Assembly: GCF_025567365.1 (NCBI RefSeq)
Contig: NZ_JAOQJG010000006.1
Location: forward strand, 62,001 to 126,000
DNA from: Anaerostipes amylophilus
GTDB taxonomy: Bacteria; Bacillota; Clostridia; Lachnospirales; Lachnospiraceae
Reading direction: 5' to 3'
DNA: 64,000 nt
The notes beneath the pieces are model-generated. The model was not told where the DNA came from. It did not search any database and saw only the letters and a program-made list of their open reading frames with translations. The position numbers and the translations under genes are program-made. Position 1 is the stretch's first letter. Each line of letters begins with the position of its first letter. This document shows positions 35,715 to 45,211 of the stretch, in pieces.

Positions 35715-36910
35715 TGCTTGAGAGATACTTATTGATGAGCTTTTTTGACGAAGAAAGAAGAAAGAGGCTCTTGATTATTGTATTAGCACCGATCATCTTT
35801 TTTCTTGTGATATTCATGTCTGTTGCTGGACTTGGAACAACTGCCGGAACTGCAGCCTCTCCATTATCAAGGGAAGTCGAAAAATGGAGACCCACTGTAA
35901 ATAAATATTGCAGTCAATATAAAATTGGAGAATATACGGATTTGGCATTAGCATTAATGCAGGCTGAATCAGGTGGATGCGAACCCGATCCCATGCAGGC
36001 TGCCGAAGGTGCGTATGGTCTGTATTGTTTAAAAACAAAGAACAATGGTGGCGGACACAGTCACAGTCCGAATGGAATTCCTTCAGGACATGCAGAATGC
36101 AGCATTAATGCAGGTGTTCAGGAATTAAGAGATGCGTTGAAAAAAGCATCGGTAGAAAGTCCATATGACATCGATCATATAAAAGTTGCAATCCAGGGAT
36201 ACAACTATGGGATGGATCGCTGGATCAGTTGGATTAAGAAACATGGTGGAAAATATACGTTAGCACTTAGCAAACAATATAGTGATACGATGATGCCGGC
36301 AGGTGCGAAGGGAACACCAAATCATGCAGAAAAAGTAATGAAATACTATTCAATCGCAACAGGAGATTCTTCAGCAGAAATTTCCTTGTTAGATGGAAAT
36401 TGCGGTCTGAAGGTTGTTTACTACAATCAGGGCGATGCAGCCTGGCGATCCCTTCCTTACAGCACAAGTACGATTGGAAAGTCGGGATGCGGACCTACAT
36501 CTGCAGCCATTTGTATATCAACGTTATCTGGAAAGAAGGTAACTCCAAGACAGACATGCGAATGGGCAGGCAAAAATGGATATTATGTGTCTGGAGCAGG
36601 AAGCAAGCATGATGTAATTCCGGCATTAGCTAAAAAATACAAGTTAAAATGCAAAGGTGTAGGAAAAAATAAAAGTGAAATTGTTAGTGCCTTGAAATCA
36701 AAGAAACTTGTAATTGCGATTATGTCCCATGGTCACTTTACAAAAGGTGGTCATTTTATTGTTTTGACAGGCATCAAAAATGGAAAAATAACAGTCGCAG
36801 ACTGCGGATCACGAGAGAGAACTAAGAAAACCTGGAGTTTGGATCTGATTGTAAATGAATCAAATGGAAGTGCAAGTGCAGGGGGTCCATTTTGGGTAAT
36901 ATCAAAGTAA
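35714..36910 (+). CDS. Bifunctional wall hydrolase: lysozyme-like plus C39-like peptidase
   Basis: About 398 residues. One N-terminal membrane helix (about 17-40) anchors a lysozyme-like domain (about 55-215) with the catalytic Glu in LMQAESGGCEPDPMQ and NYGMDRWISW. A C39-like domain (about 230-395) has Cys in SGCGPTS, His in TKGGHFIVL and Asp in TVADCGSR. Such two-domain enzymes open the wall for the mating channel (VirB1-like role). I chose GTG 35714, which overlaps the virB4 stop and has AGGTGG 6 bases before it. Confidence 0.85.
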   Translation: MLERYLLMSFFDEERRKRLLIIVLAPIIFFLVIFMSVAGLGTTAGTAASPLSREVEKWRPTVNKYCSQYKIGEYTDLALALMQAESGGCEPDPMQAAEGAYGLYCLKTKNNGGGHSHSPNGIPSGHAECSINAGVQELRDALKKASVESPYDIDHIKVAIQGYNYGMDRWISWIKKHGGKYTLALSKQYSDTMMPAGAKGTPNHAEKVMKYYSIATGDSSAEISLLDGNCGLKVVYYNQGDAAWRSLPYSTSTIGKSGCGPTSAAICISTLSGKKVTPRQTCEWAGKNGYYVSGAGSKHDVIPALAKKYKLKCKGVGKNKSEIVSALKSKKLVIAIMSHGHFTKGGHFIVLTGIKNGKITVADCGSRERTKKTWSLDLIVNESNGSASAGGPFWVISK

Positions 36911-36923
36911 GGAGGAGAACGGA

Positions 36924-37202
36924 ATGGATTATAAAAAAAGACAATTGGTTTCCATGGTGGTTGCCGCAATTGCAATGGTGATTGTAATTATTCTGGCAAT
37001 TATCGCAAATCAGCCGAGAAAGTCAGATCACAAAAGAACAAGAAATAACGCAACAGTAACGACAACGGAGCAAATAAAAGAAACGGAGACTACCGAAACG
37101 ACAACAGAAGAAGTAACGGAAGCACCCACAGATACATCTGACTGGGAAATGCAGCCGGCAGAAGAAGATACACCAGATACCGGAGAAAGAATTAAAGATT
37201 AA
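36924..37202 (+). CDS. Membrane-anchored Thr/Glu-rich small protein
   Basis: The 92-residue protein has one N-terminal membrane helix (about 9-29) and an extracellular tail rich in Thr and Glu, ending in TPDTGERIKD. The tail is acidic, in contrast to the basic tail of the protein at 31627; an ionic partnership is conceivable. AAGGAGG site. Confidence 0.55.
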   Translation: MDYKKRQLVSMVVAAIAMVIVIILAIIANQPRKSDHKRTRNNATVTTTEQIKETETTETTTEEVTEAPTDTSDWEMQPAEEDTPDTGERIKD

Positions 37203-37226
37203 TTAAGATAAACAGGAGAAGATAGT

Positions 37227-38066
37227 ATGGAAATGTTCACAAGCTTTCAGAAAGTTATGGCTGATCCAGACATTACAACAGCTGGAAAAAGTGTATTTCT
37301 GAATCTTTTAAGCCGTATGGACAAAAAAGGGTATTGTTATCCGGCCGTAAATACGATGGAAAAAGAAATCGGATTTTGTGAACGTACCATTCAAAGACAA
37401 ACAAATGCATTAGCGGAAAAAGGATACATTGTAAAAGCAGAGCAGAAAGCAATGGGAAAACAATTTACCAATCGATACTATCTAACTCCAGAGGAACAAA
37501 GAGAGTTTTTTTTCAATGATAATGATATAAAACAGTGGATTCAGGAAGAGGAAGTATTTCAGGAATTCTTAAAAAAAGAGGAAGTTATAGTCTCTATTGA
37601 ATACAAGTATCTCTGTCTTCAGATTTTATATCGAAGTATGAAAATGAACAAATATGAGAAATTATTACTCGGATATTTGATCATGCGTGCAGATAAAGAA
37701 GCTTTTACATATTTTTCAATCGAAAGATTAGCTGCAACATTAAGAATTCCATTTTATAAGACTCGCAGAGCATTGAAAACACTGATATACAGGAAACTAC
37801 TTCATATTTCACAAAAGATCATTCATGGAGAATGCGTGATGTTTGTCAGGATATGTTTGGAGAAATTTAATCTTGGCCAGTTTGTGAAAAGATGTTACAG
37901 AGTTATCCGACATGTATACAATATGACACAAATTAGAATTGAGCATTTTATGGTGGAAGTTGAGATGATAAATACCTGGAAGGTGCTAAAAAAGAAGTAT
38001 TGTGACAATCAAATTTTACGAAAATTACAACAGATTCAGGAACTTGATCGGCACGTTCTTATTTAG
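37227..38066 (+). CDS. HTH protein resembling plasmid replication initiators
   Basis: The 279-residue protein has an N-terminal HTH_36-type winged helix (about 15-95: LLSRMDKKGYCYPAVNTM, CERTIQRQTNALAEKGYI) as in RepA/DnaD-like plasmid and phage initiators, and a second winged-helix-like region (FSIERLAATLRIPFYKTRRAL, about 170-190). With parAB it supports plasmid-like replication of the excised element. It could also be a regulator. Confidence 0.6.
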   Translation: MEMFTSFQKVMADPDITTAGKSVFLNLLSRMDKKGYCYPAVNTMEKEIGFCERTIQRQTNALAEKGYIVKAEQKAMGKQFTNRYYLTPEEQREFFFNDNDIKQWIQEEEVFQEFLKKEEVIVSIEYKYLCLQILYRSMKMNKYEKLLLGYLIMRADKEAFTYFSIERLAATLRIPFYKTRRALKTLIYRKLLHISQKIIHGECVMFVRICLEKFNLGQFVKRCYRVIRHVYNMTQIRIEHFMVEVEMINTWKVLKKKYCDNQILRKLQQIQELDRHVLI

Positions 38067-38181
38067 GTAGAAATGAATGTCACCCTAAGAAGACAATAGT
38101 AATTTAAATAAAATATATCATTGGAAAAAACAATATTATATACACTCTAGATATCTATAGTATTTACAGGGAGGTGAGCAA

Positions 38182-38382
38182 ATGAGAAATCATAACCAGG
38201 ATTTGAAAGTTCAGGATATTACATGGATTCAGAAAATGATTGCAGGTCCGGAAGAAGCAGATGGACTTGATTGGGTCGATGAAGATGAATTGACAGGTGA
38301 AGAAATCAAAGATATCAGTCAATTGTCAGCATTTGGAGTCACAGAACAGTCACTAAAGGAATTTAAAAAAGCAAACAGATAA
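38182..38382 (+). CDS. Hypothetical small acidic protein
   Basis: A 66-residue acidic protein with GGAGGTG upstream; helical, with DWVDEDELTGEEIKD in the middle. It precedes the ArdC-like gene by 55 bp. Small acidic proteins beside antirestriction genes can be DNA mimics, but nothing specific identifies this one. Confidence 0.5.
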   Translation: MRNHNQDLKVQDITWIQKMIAGPEEADGLDWVDEDELTGEEIKDISQLSAFGVTEQSLKEFKKANR

Positions 38383-38437
38383 ACAAAGGGACAAGATGAG
38401 AATCAAAGTCCTTTTTTTAGTTGGGAGGGAAACAGAT

Positions 38438-39922
38438 ATGGCAAAGTCAAACGCAAAGAAAACCGCTTCACAGATTGTTTCTGACTCAAGAAAAAAGCTG
38501 GTGGAAACACTGATTCAAAAGATGCAGGATGGAGTCCATCCTGTTCGTGAGATGTGGAATAGTGTTGGCATGTATGGATTGCCACATAATCCGATCAGTG
38601 GTGCAAGATACCAGGGAGTGAATTTGTTAAGACTTTTGATGGCATCGGTAGAGCAAAAGTATGAAGATCCTCGATGGATGACGTTAAAACAGGCAAATAA
38701 CCAAGGGTATCGAATAAAAAAAGGTGCAAAGTCAGTGCTGCTTGAAAAATGGATATGGTCAAAGGTCATTGAAGAGGAAAATGAAAATGGAGAGATTGAA
38801 AAAAAGATGATTAAGCTAAGAAATCCATATGTAAATTTTTTCAGGGTTTTCAATGCAGAACAGATCGACGGAATCGGACCGATACCAAAAGTGATTCCGA
38901 TGGAGAAAAATGAAATGCTGCAGGTTGCAGAAGAAGTGATCGCTTCCAGTCAGTGTGAGATTGTTGAGGCAATGCAGCCAAGAGCATATTATTCTCCGAC
39001 AGAAGATAAAATCATGCTTCCGCCAAGAGATCATTTTAAGAGTCAGGAAGCGTTTTTAGCAGTTACATTGCATGAGATGTCTCATTCAACAGGGCATCCG
39101 GACAGGTTAAATCGACAATTAAACAATAAATTTGGGACACCAGAATATGCAAAAGAGGAATTAAATGCTGAATTTGGAAGTGCCTTTTTGCAGATGGATC
39201 TAGGAATTCAATTATCAGATGAGGCAGTAAATGATCATGCAGCGTATCTACAGTCATGGATATCAGTTCTTGAAAATGATCCAAACGAGTTATTCCGGGC
39301 AGTACATAATGCGTCGGAGATTTCTGATTATCTGATAGAAAATTATCAAGAATATCAGGAAGAACAGCAAAATACACAGCAAAAGCAGATTTCACAGATA
39401 CAGAGTGAGGAACTAAGTAATTTAGGAAATGCAAAATTAAAGGTTGCAATAAAACGAGCGGTAAAAGCAGGCAGCATCGAAGCAGGGATTAAATATCTTG
39501 AAAAAAGTGAATTAAGGCATCCGGATGATGTGGAAGGTCACCGGCTGGTAAAAGAAAAATACTTAGAAAATGTCAAAGAATTTTTGCCAGAGCAGCAAGA
39601 AGCAGAGATGCAGGAGGAAAAAGAACAAGATGTATTTCCAGAAGAAGTAATAGCAGAAGCAGAGATGCTTGGTTTTAGCAGTGTGGAAGAATTGCAAGAT
39701 AAGATCAAACAGGGAATGCCAATAAAAAACTATGATACATCGGCGTTGATACATCAAGTATCGGAAGCACTGGATGGAAATTATAAGCAGGAAAATATCT
39801 GGGAAGCAGAACAAGAAAACTGGTCTGAAACATCCACCTATGAACAGGAAAATTACACGATGCCAGGTAATGAATCTGTGATCGAAGAAGATATAGAGCT
39901 TGAAATTACAATGGGTGATTAA
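38438..39922 (+). CDS. ArdC-like antirestriction/ssDNA-binding metallopeptidase-fold protein
   Basis: About 494 residues. The N-terminal ArdC domain (about 15-120, with NPISGARYQGVNLLRLL) binds single-stranded DNA. A zincin-type domain follows with HEMSHSTGHPDR (HExxH, about 205-218). The C-terminal 200 residues are Glu/Gln-rich and possibly coiled. ArdC proteins protect incoming transferred DNA from restriction. ATG 38438, behind GGGAGGG, is chosen over 38396. Confidence 0.8.
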   Translation: MAKSNAKKTASQIVSDSRKKLVETLIQKMQDGVHPVREMWNSVGMYGLPHNPISGARYQGVNLLRLLMASVEQKYEDPRWMTLKQANNQGYRIKKGAKSVLLEKWIWSKVIEEENENGEIEKKMIKLRNPYVNFFRVFNAEQIDGIGPIPKVIPMEKNEMLQVAEEVIASSQCEIVEAMQPRAYYSPTEDKIMLPPRDHFKSQEAFLAVTLHEMSHSTGHPDRLNRQLNNKFGTPEYAKEELNAEFGSAFLQMDLGIQLSDEAVNDHAAYLQSWISVLENDPNELFRAVHNASEISDYLIENYQEYQEEQQNTQQKQISQIQSEELSNLGNAKLKVAIKRAVKAGSIEAGIKYLEKSELRHPDDVEGHRLVKEKYLENVKEFLPEQQEAEMQEEKEQDVFPEEVIAEAEMLGFSSVEELQDKIKQGMPIKNYDTSALIHQVSEALDGNYKQENIWEAEQENWSETSTYEQENYTMPGNESVIEEDIELEITMGD

Positions 39923-39996
39923 GATAAAATAGTAAATCCTCTTAGTATATTACAAATGCTTGCAAATGCAAGCTTAAGAAAGGAGATTAATAGAAA

Positions 39997-41019
39997 ATGA
40001 ATATTTCTTCAGATGACATCATATTCAGAAGGGCAGTCATACAATTATTAGATGTCGAAAATGGAAATTTTGAAGCAGCCAGAGAACTATTGTTTCTGAA
40101 AAATGACATTATGGAATTACTTAGAAAGCAATTAGTTTACATCATGCAGGCAGATGAAGTAAAACAGGCAAAATGGAATAACGATTCCAAAGTCATGAAC
40201 CGTATTGAACAAATGAATGAAAACAACGTTGAAGCATTTATCAGAACCAGTGCAGAAATAGCGGAGGAATTATATGACATTATGTGTGACAGTGCAGATA
40301 TTCCATCCGCTGATTTATTGTGTTTGAGTTTCCAGATTGCAGGAAGTCTTTATTATGGACTGATAAAATTGAATTTTTCAGCAGGTTTCATGCATGAAAT
40401 CTGGAAAGAAAATGGACAAGGACAAATAAAAGACATCCGGCATCAAAGAACTTTGCCGTTAGGTAAAAAACCAAATGAGGTTATGATATTTAACCTGTCA
40501 GAACATAAAATATTACTGCGTGAAAAAAAGTATGAAATGCTCAATGGAGATAAGATCTTTTACTTGTCCGAACGATTTCTTAAATGTTTTACCGATATCG
40601 ACGTAAAAAGAAAATATCAGATTTTAAGCAGAGTAGTAAATGATATTAATAAAAAATATCCAGAAGACGGATTACAACAGCAGATGAAAACAAAGAGTGA
40701 TTTATATTATCTATTCAAGGAAGACCAGGAATTTAAGGTTAATAAAATCAGTGATGAGCTGTATGGGGACAATCCGCAAAAGAAACAAGAATTTGATGAA
40801 AAAATGGAACATTACGACATGCAGTATGATTCATTTACGGTAGAAAAAGAAGATACGATAAAAAATTTGGCTTATATCGATCTAAAGACAGAAAATGATA
40901 TACAAATAAAAATCCCAATCGAAGAATACATGACGAAAGAAAATATTGAAGTCTGGGAAGAACCAGGAGGAACTAAGAAAATAACGATTAAAAACATTGA
41001 GCAGGTAACTGTACAGTAG
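39997..41019 (+). CDS. Nucleoid-associated protein (NA37/NdpA family)
   Basis: The 340-residue protein matches the Firmicute branch of NA37: PSADLLCLSFQIAGSLYYGLIKLNF shortened here to its core PSADLLCL and YYGLIKLNF (about 108-132), QRTLP, and KKYEMLNGDKIFYLSERFLKC cores (KKYEM, YLSERFLKC, about 180-205). Such proteins bind DNA or nucleoid and are common on conjugative elements. AAAGGAG site. Confidence 0.75.
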   Translation: MNISSDDIIFRRAVIQLLDVENGNFEAARELLFLKNDIMELLRKQLVYIMQADEVKQAKWNNDSKVMNRIEQMNENNVEAFIRTSAEIAEELYDIMCDSADIPSADLLCLSFQIAGSLYYGLIKLNFSAGFMHEIWKENGQGQIKDIRHQRTLPLGKKPNEVMIFNLSEHKILLREKKYEMLNGDKIFYLSERFLKCFTDIDVKRKYQILSRVVNDINKKYPEDGLQQQMKTKSDLYYLFKEDQEFKVNKISDELYGDNPQKKQEFDEKMEHYDMQYDSFTVEKEDTIKNLAYIDLKTENDIQIKIPIEEYMTKENIEVWEEPGGTKKITIKNIEQVTVQ

Positions 41020-41062
41020 TTGCTTGTTTGATGTTTTTTTCAATGATAAGGAGATAAGTAAA

Positions 41063-41149
41063 ATGAAAATAAGAGATCCTCCGAAAGGAAGAAGCAAACA
41101 AGAAGGAACATATATTACCAGGGAAAACCCGGAAAGGAATAAGGCATAA
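41063..41149 (+). CDS. 28-residue basic peptide upstream of the pilin gene
   Basis: ATG 41063 follows AAGGAG by 8-9 bases, and the frame (MKIRDPPKGRSKQEG and on) ends 4 bp before the pilin ATG. It may be a leader peptide that couples pilin translation. No homologue is recognised. Confidence 0.3.
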   Translation: MKIRDPPKGRSKQEGTYITRENPERNKA

Positions 41150-41153
41150 TATT

Positions 41154-41311
41154 ATGAGAATTAAAGATTTTATGAAAAGAGCAGTCGTTGCAATGCTAAC
41201 AGCAGCAATGATGGTAACACCAATCGCATCAGTCCATGCAGCTACAACAGACGTGATTGATACAAGCAAAACAGCATCCTTAACAATCCACAAATACGAC
41301 ATGACAGCAGC
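41154..41311 (+). CDS. SpaA/SpaH-type major pilin, N-terminal part (cut by gap)
   Basis: Only 52 residues remain: a signal peptide (MRIKDFMKRAVVAMLTAAMM, cleaved near VHA-A) and the mature start with DTSKTASLTIHKYDMTAA, the standard opening of LPXTG-anchored fimbrial subunits. The rest is in the 250-N gap. Pilins of this type are polymerised by class C sortases, so a sortase gene might be expected nearby. Confidence 0.75.
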
Positions 41312-41561
41312 NNNNNNNNNNNNNNNNNNNNNNNNNNNNNNNNNNNNNNNNNNNNNNNNNNNNNNNNNNNNNNNNNNNNNNNNNNNNNNNNNNNNNNNNN
41401 NNNNNNNNNNNNNNNNNNNNNNNNNNNNNNNNNNNNNNNNNNNNNNNNNNNNNNNNNNNNNNNNNNNNNNNNNNNNNNNNNNNNNNNNNNNNNNNNNNNN
41501 NNNNNNNNNNNNNNNNNNNNNNNNNNNNNNNNNNNNNNNNNNNNNNNNNNNNNNNNNNNNN
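41312..41561. other. Assembly gap (250 N)
   Basis: This run of N cuts the pilin gene. The sequence directly after it repeats the DNA found before the first gap. Confidence 0.99.
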
Positions 41562-41717
41562 GAATCAATATGATGGGCACATATCCTCTAATTGGTATGT
41601 GTTTCTATTGTGGATAACTTGTTAGTAGAAAGTATATGTATGATCTGGTATACTATATTATAGAAATAAAAAGACCAATGTTTAGAAATTTATTTTCTTA
41701 AATTTAATGTATGATGA
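41562..41717. repeat. 156-bp exact direct repeat, copy 2 (starts at gap)
   Basis: Identical to 3037-3192 over its full length and bounded by the gap. After its end the sequence runs on into the helicase gene. It contains an extended -10 promoter. Simplest reading: the contigs before 3193 and after 41561 overlap and are adjacent on the chromosome. A duplicated attachment site is the alternative. Confidence 0.95.
41646..41654 (+). promoter_or_regulatory. Extended -10 promoter before the helicase gene
   Basis: TG, one base, TATACT about 100 bp before the start; no convincing -35 box. The same sequence is present in the first repeat copy near 3124. Confidence 0.5.
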
Positions 41718-41756
41718 TTGAATCTATATGGAGTATATAACAAGAGAGGAAGAATT

Positions 41757-44732
41757 ATGGAAAATTCAAAATCTGAAGAATTAATATCTGGTTTAGCAAC
41801 AGCATTTATTGACCAATCTAGTAATTCGAATTTAGCATATCGGCCAGAATTTGTTTACAACGACCATAAACAAGGAAAGAAAGTTCTTGTGTCTTTGGAA
41901 CAAGAATTAAAACGATGTGATGAATTCTTTATCAGTGTAGCATTTATCACTGATAGTGGATTTGAATCTCTATCTATGATTTTAAAAGAACTAGAACAAA
42001 AAGGAGTTCCAGGGAAAATTCTTACAACAGACTATTTAACATTTAGTCAACCCAAAGCATTAGATCGATTAGCTAAATTGAAGAATATTGAATTAAAAAT
42101 GTTTCGAACTAATTCTGAAGTTGGTGGATTTCATACAAAAGGATATATATTCCGAGAAGATGAATTATATCGAATTATCATCGGAAGTTCTAATATGACC
42201 TCAAGTGCAATTACAAAAAATAGAGAGTGGAATACAAAGATAGTTTCTACAGAACAAGGAGAAGTTGCACAAGAAATTTTAAACGAATTCAAAAACTTAT
42301 GGATGTCACCAAATAGTCAATATTATGAAGAATTCATTGAGGATTATAAAGAGCAATATCTACAAAATCAAATCATCAAAAAACAGCAAAGACAAGCAGC
42401 AAAAGAACAAATTGTTGATTTCGAAAGTTATAAATTAAAACCAAATAAGATGCAGTTAGCTTTTATTAATAATCTTATGAAGATGAGATCAGAAGGAATA
42501 GAAAAGGCTTTGCTATTATCCAGTACAGGAACTGGAAAGACTTATGCATCGGCATTTGCTGTTCGAGAGCTAGGATATCAGAAGGTTTTATTCTTAGTAC
42601 ATAGAAACCAAATCGCAGAACAAGCATTAAAATCATACCAAAAAGTTTTTGGGCCGTCTGTTACGATGGGATTAGTTACTGGTAAATCTCATGATTATGG
42701 TGCAGATTTTATTTTCGCGACAGTACAGACATTGTCAAAAACTGAAAATTTAGAAAGATTTGCAAGAGATCATTTTGAATGTTGCATCTATGATGAAGCT
42801 CATCATACCTCAGCAGATAGCTATAAAAAGGTTATGGATTACTTTACTCCACAATTTACACTGGGAATGACAGCAACACCTGATAAAAGAGATGATCATA
42901 TAGAAGGTCGTAATATTTATGAGATCTTTGATCACAACATTGCATACGAGATTCGATTGCAAAAAGCAATGGAAGAAGATTTATTATGTCCATTTCATTA
43001 TTTTGGAATTACTGATTTAGAAATTATTGATGATACAATGGTCAATGGAAACAAATTGACAAAAGAAGAAAAGCTACAAAATTTTAGATTTTTGACCTCG
43101 GATGAACGTATAAAATATGTGATGGAACAAGCAGAATATTATGGGTACAGTGGTAATCGAGTAAAAGGTCTGATTTTTTGTAGCAGAATTGAAGAAGCAA
43201 ATGAATTATCAAAGAAGTTTAATGAGCATGGTTGGCGTACATTAGCATTAAGTGGTGCAGATTCAGAAGAAGTTCGAAGAGATGCAATTGAACGTTTGGT
43301 TAATGATGATATCAATGAGTTAGATTACATTTTATCTGTAGATATTTTCAGTGAAGGTGTTGATGTACCAGAGATTAATCAAGTAATTATGCTAAGACCA
43401 ACTCAATCACCAATTGTATTTATCCAACAATTAGGGAGAGGACTGCGAAAGGCAGAAGATAAAGAATATGTGGTGATACTTGATTTCATTGGAAATTATA
43501 AGAACAATTTTATGATACCGATTGCTTTATCTGGGGATCGTAGTTATAACAAGGATAATGTAAGAAAATATGTAGTTAGTGGAAATAGTCTGATTCCGGG
43601 AGCATCTACAATTCATTTTGATGAAATATCTAAAGAACGAATATTTAATGCAGTTGATAATTTAAAAAGCATGAAAGCATTGATCAAAGAAAGCTATACT
43701 TCTTTGAAAAATAGACTGGGTAGAATTCCAAGATTGATTGACTTTTATGAAAATGAAGAGATCGATCCAATGATTATTATTCGAGAATATAAGACTTATT
43801 ATGCAATGTTGAAAGCTATGGAGAAGGAACAAGAAATAGAGAAGCTTTCAGATAGTGAAACTCTGATATTGGAATATTTATCAAAAACGATTTTAAGCGG
43901 GGTACGTCCACAAGAATTGGAATTATTGAAAATGCTGTTGGAGCATAATGAAGTTTCCATAGAAGAATTTCAGGAAGATGTTTCAGCTAAATTTGGCTAT
44001 CTTTTGGATATGGATGCTATCCAAAATACTATTAGGATTTTAAAGGGACATTTTCATATTAATTCAGCAGAACATCAAAAATATGCACAAATTGATATTT
44101 TAAAAGTTAATGAAAATAAGAGGATTCAACGATTAAATAGTTTTGTAAGTAAATTAAGTGAATCAGAGTTTCGCAAAGAATTAAAAGATATTATTTCGTT
44201 TGGTTTACATAGATATAACGACAAATATAATCAAAATAAGAATCAAGGAGTTCCATTTGTATTATATGAACAATATTCAAGAAGAGATGTTTGTTTTTTA
44301 ATGGATTGTGGCAAAGATTTATCTTCTACGATGTATGGGATGAAAAAGATTAATGATGATGTTTTTATTTTTGTTACATATCATAAAGAAAAAACAGAAG
44401 ACGATGCTAAAGAATATATCGATGGAAAACCTGATTATGCAGATGTGTTTGAAGACAATCAAATATTCTGTTGGGATACTCAGATTGGAAGAGGTATTGA
44501 TAGTTCTTATACGCAAGATGTGATGAAAGCTTATAGAAAACATTTGATGGTTAAAAAAAGCGATGCAGAAACGACATTTTATTATATGGGACAGTTCGAT
44601 ATTGTAGAAGTTAAGCCTGCAAAAAAATTAGATAATAAAGGAAAAGAACGAGATATTGCGAAGTTTAGAGTAAAAATGAGACATGCAGTTCGAGATGATT
44701 TATTGCAGTATTTAGAGAGTAATATAGATTAG
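41757..44732 (+). CDS. PLD-nuclease/superfamily II helicase with DUF3427 region
   Basis: About 991 residues. The N-terminal phospholipase D-type nuclease domain (about 25-200) has the HxK motif in GGFHTKGYIF and SSNMTSSA. It is followed by a DEAD-like helicase: LSSTGTGKTYAS (about 250), DEAHH (about 346), GMTATPDKRD, and motif VI QQLGRGLRK (about 558). The C-terminal part (about 640-980) fits DUF3427. These proteins occur in defence islands and may degrade foreign DNA. ATG 41757 is behind AGAGGAAG; the upstream TTG lies at the repeat end. Confidence 0.85.
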   Translation: MENSKSEELISGLATAFIDQSSNSNLAYRPEFVYNDHKQGKKVLVSLEQELKRCDEFFISVAFITDSGFESLSMILKELEQKGVPGKILTTDYLTFSQPKALDRLAKLKNIELKMFRTNSEVGGFHTKGYIFREDELYRIIIGSSNMTSSAITKNREWNTKIVSTEQGEVAQEILNEFKNLWMSPNSQYYEEFIEDYKEQYLQNQIIKKQQRQAAKEQIVDFESYKLKPNKMQLAFINNLMKMRSEGIEKALLLSSTGTGKTYASAFAVRELGYQKVLFLVHRNQIAEQALKSYQKVFGPSVTMGLVTGKSHDYGADFIFATVQTLSKTENLERFARDHFECCIYDEAHHTSADSYKKVMDYFTPQFTLGMTATPDKRDDHIEGRNIYEIFDHNIAYEIRLQKAMEEDLLCPFHYFGITDLEIIDDTMVNGNKLTKEEKLQNFRFLTSDERIKYVMEQAEYYGYSGNRVKGLIFCSRIEEANELSKKFNEHGWRTLALSGADSEEVRRDAIERLVNDDINELDYILSVDIFSEGVDVPEINQVIMLRPTQSPIVFIQQLGRGLRKAEDKEYVVILDFIGNYKNNFMIPIALSGDRSYNKDNVRKYVVSGNSLIPGASTIHFDEISKERIFNAVDNLKSMKALIKESYTSLKNRLGRIPRLIDFYENEEIDPMIIIREYKTYYAMLKAMEKEQEIEKLSDSETLILEYLSKTILSGVRPQELELLKMLLEHNEVSIEEFQEDVSAKFGYLLDMDAIQNTIRILKGHFHINSAEHQKYAQIDILKVNENKRIQRLNSFVSKLSESEFRKELKDIISFGLHRYNDKYNQNKNQGVPFVLYEQYSRRDVCFLMDCGKDLSSTMYGMKKINDDVFIFVTYHKEKTEDDAKEYIDGKPDYADVFEDNQIFCWDTQIGRGIDSSYTQDVMKAYRKHLMVKKSDAETTFYYMGQFDIVEVKPAKKLDNKGKERDIAKFRVKMRHAVRDDLLQYLESNID

Positions 44733-44764
44733 ATTACGAGTAGAAAATGAAAAGGAAGAATGAT

Positions 44765-45151
44765 ATGAAGACGATAAAGGTAGTGGCAGCAGTTATAAGA
44801 GACGGAGATAAGATATTTGCGACACAGAGAGGATATGGTGATCTAAAAGGTGGATGGGAATTTCCTGGGGGAAAGATTGAAGAAGGGGAAACTCCACAGG
44901 AAGCTTTGAAGAGAGAGATTATGGAGGAATTGGATACAGAGATTGAAGTTGGAGAATTGATTGATACGATAGAGTATGATTATCCGGATTTTCATTTATC
45001 TATGTGGTGTTATTGGTGTTCTGTAGTTCGTGGAGATTTGGTTTTGAAAGAGCATGAGGCAGCTCGATGGTTAGGAAAGGATGAATTGATGGATGTTGAG
45101 TGGCTGCCAGCGGATGTTGTATTGATATGTAAGATTAAGAAAAATTGTTGA
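44765..45151 (+). CDS. NUDIX hydrolase (MutT-like, probable 8-oxo-dGTP diphosphatase)
   Basis: The 128-residue protein has the full Nudix box: GGKIEEGETPQEALKRE then IMEELD (about 35-58). The WEFPGGK lead-in is typical of MutT. It removes oxidised or otherwise modified nucleotides. ATG 44765 follows AAGGAAG. It starts 32 bp after the helicase gene, a pairing that I recall for DUF3427 helicases, so it may modulate a nucleotide signal or substrate of that system. Confidence 0.85.
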   Translation: MKTIKVVAAVIRDGDKIFATQRGYGDLKGGWEFPGGKIEEGETPQEALKREIMEELDTEIEVGELIDTIEYDYPDFHLSMWCYWCSVVRGDLVLKEHEAARWLGKDELMDVEWLPADVVLICKIKKNC

Positions 45152-45211
45152 AATATCAATATATAGTCAGATGTAATATTATTTTTATACTTTCTAAGGG
45201 GTTATCAAAAA

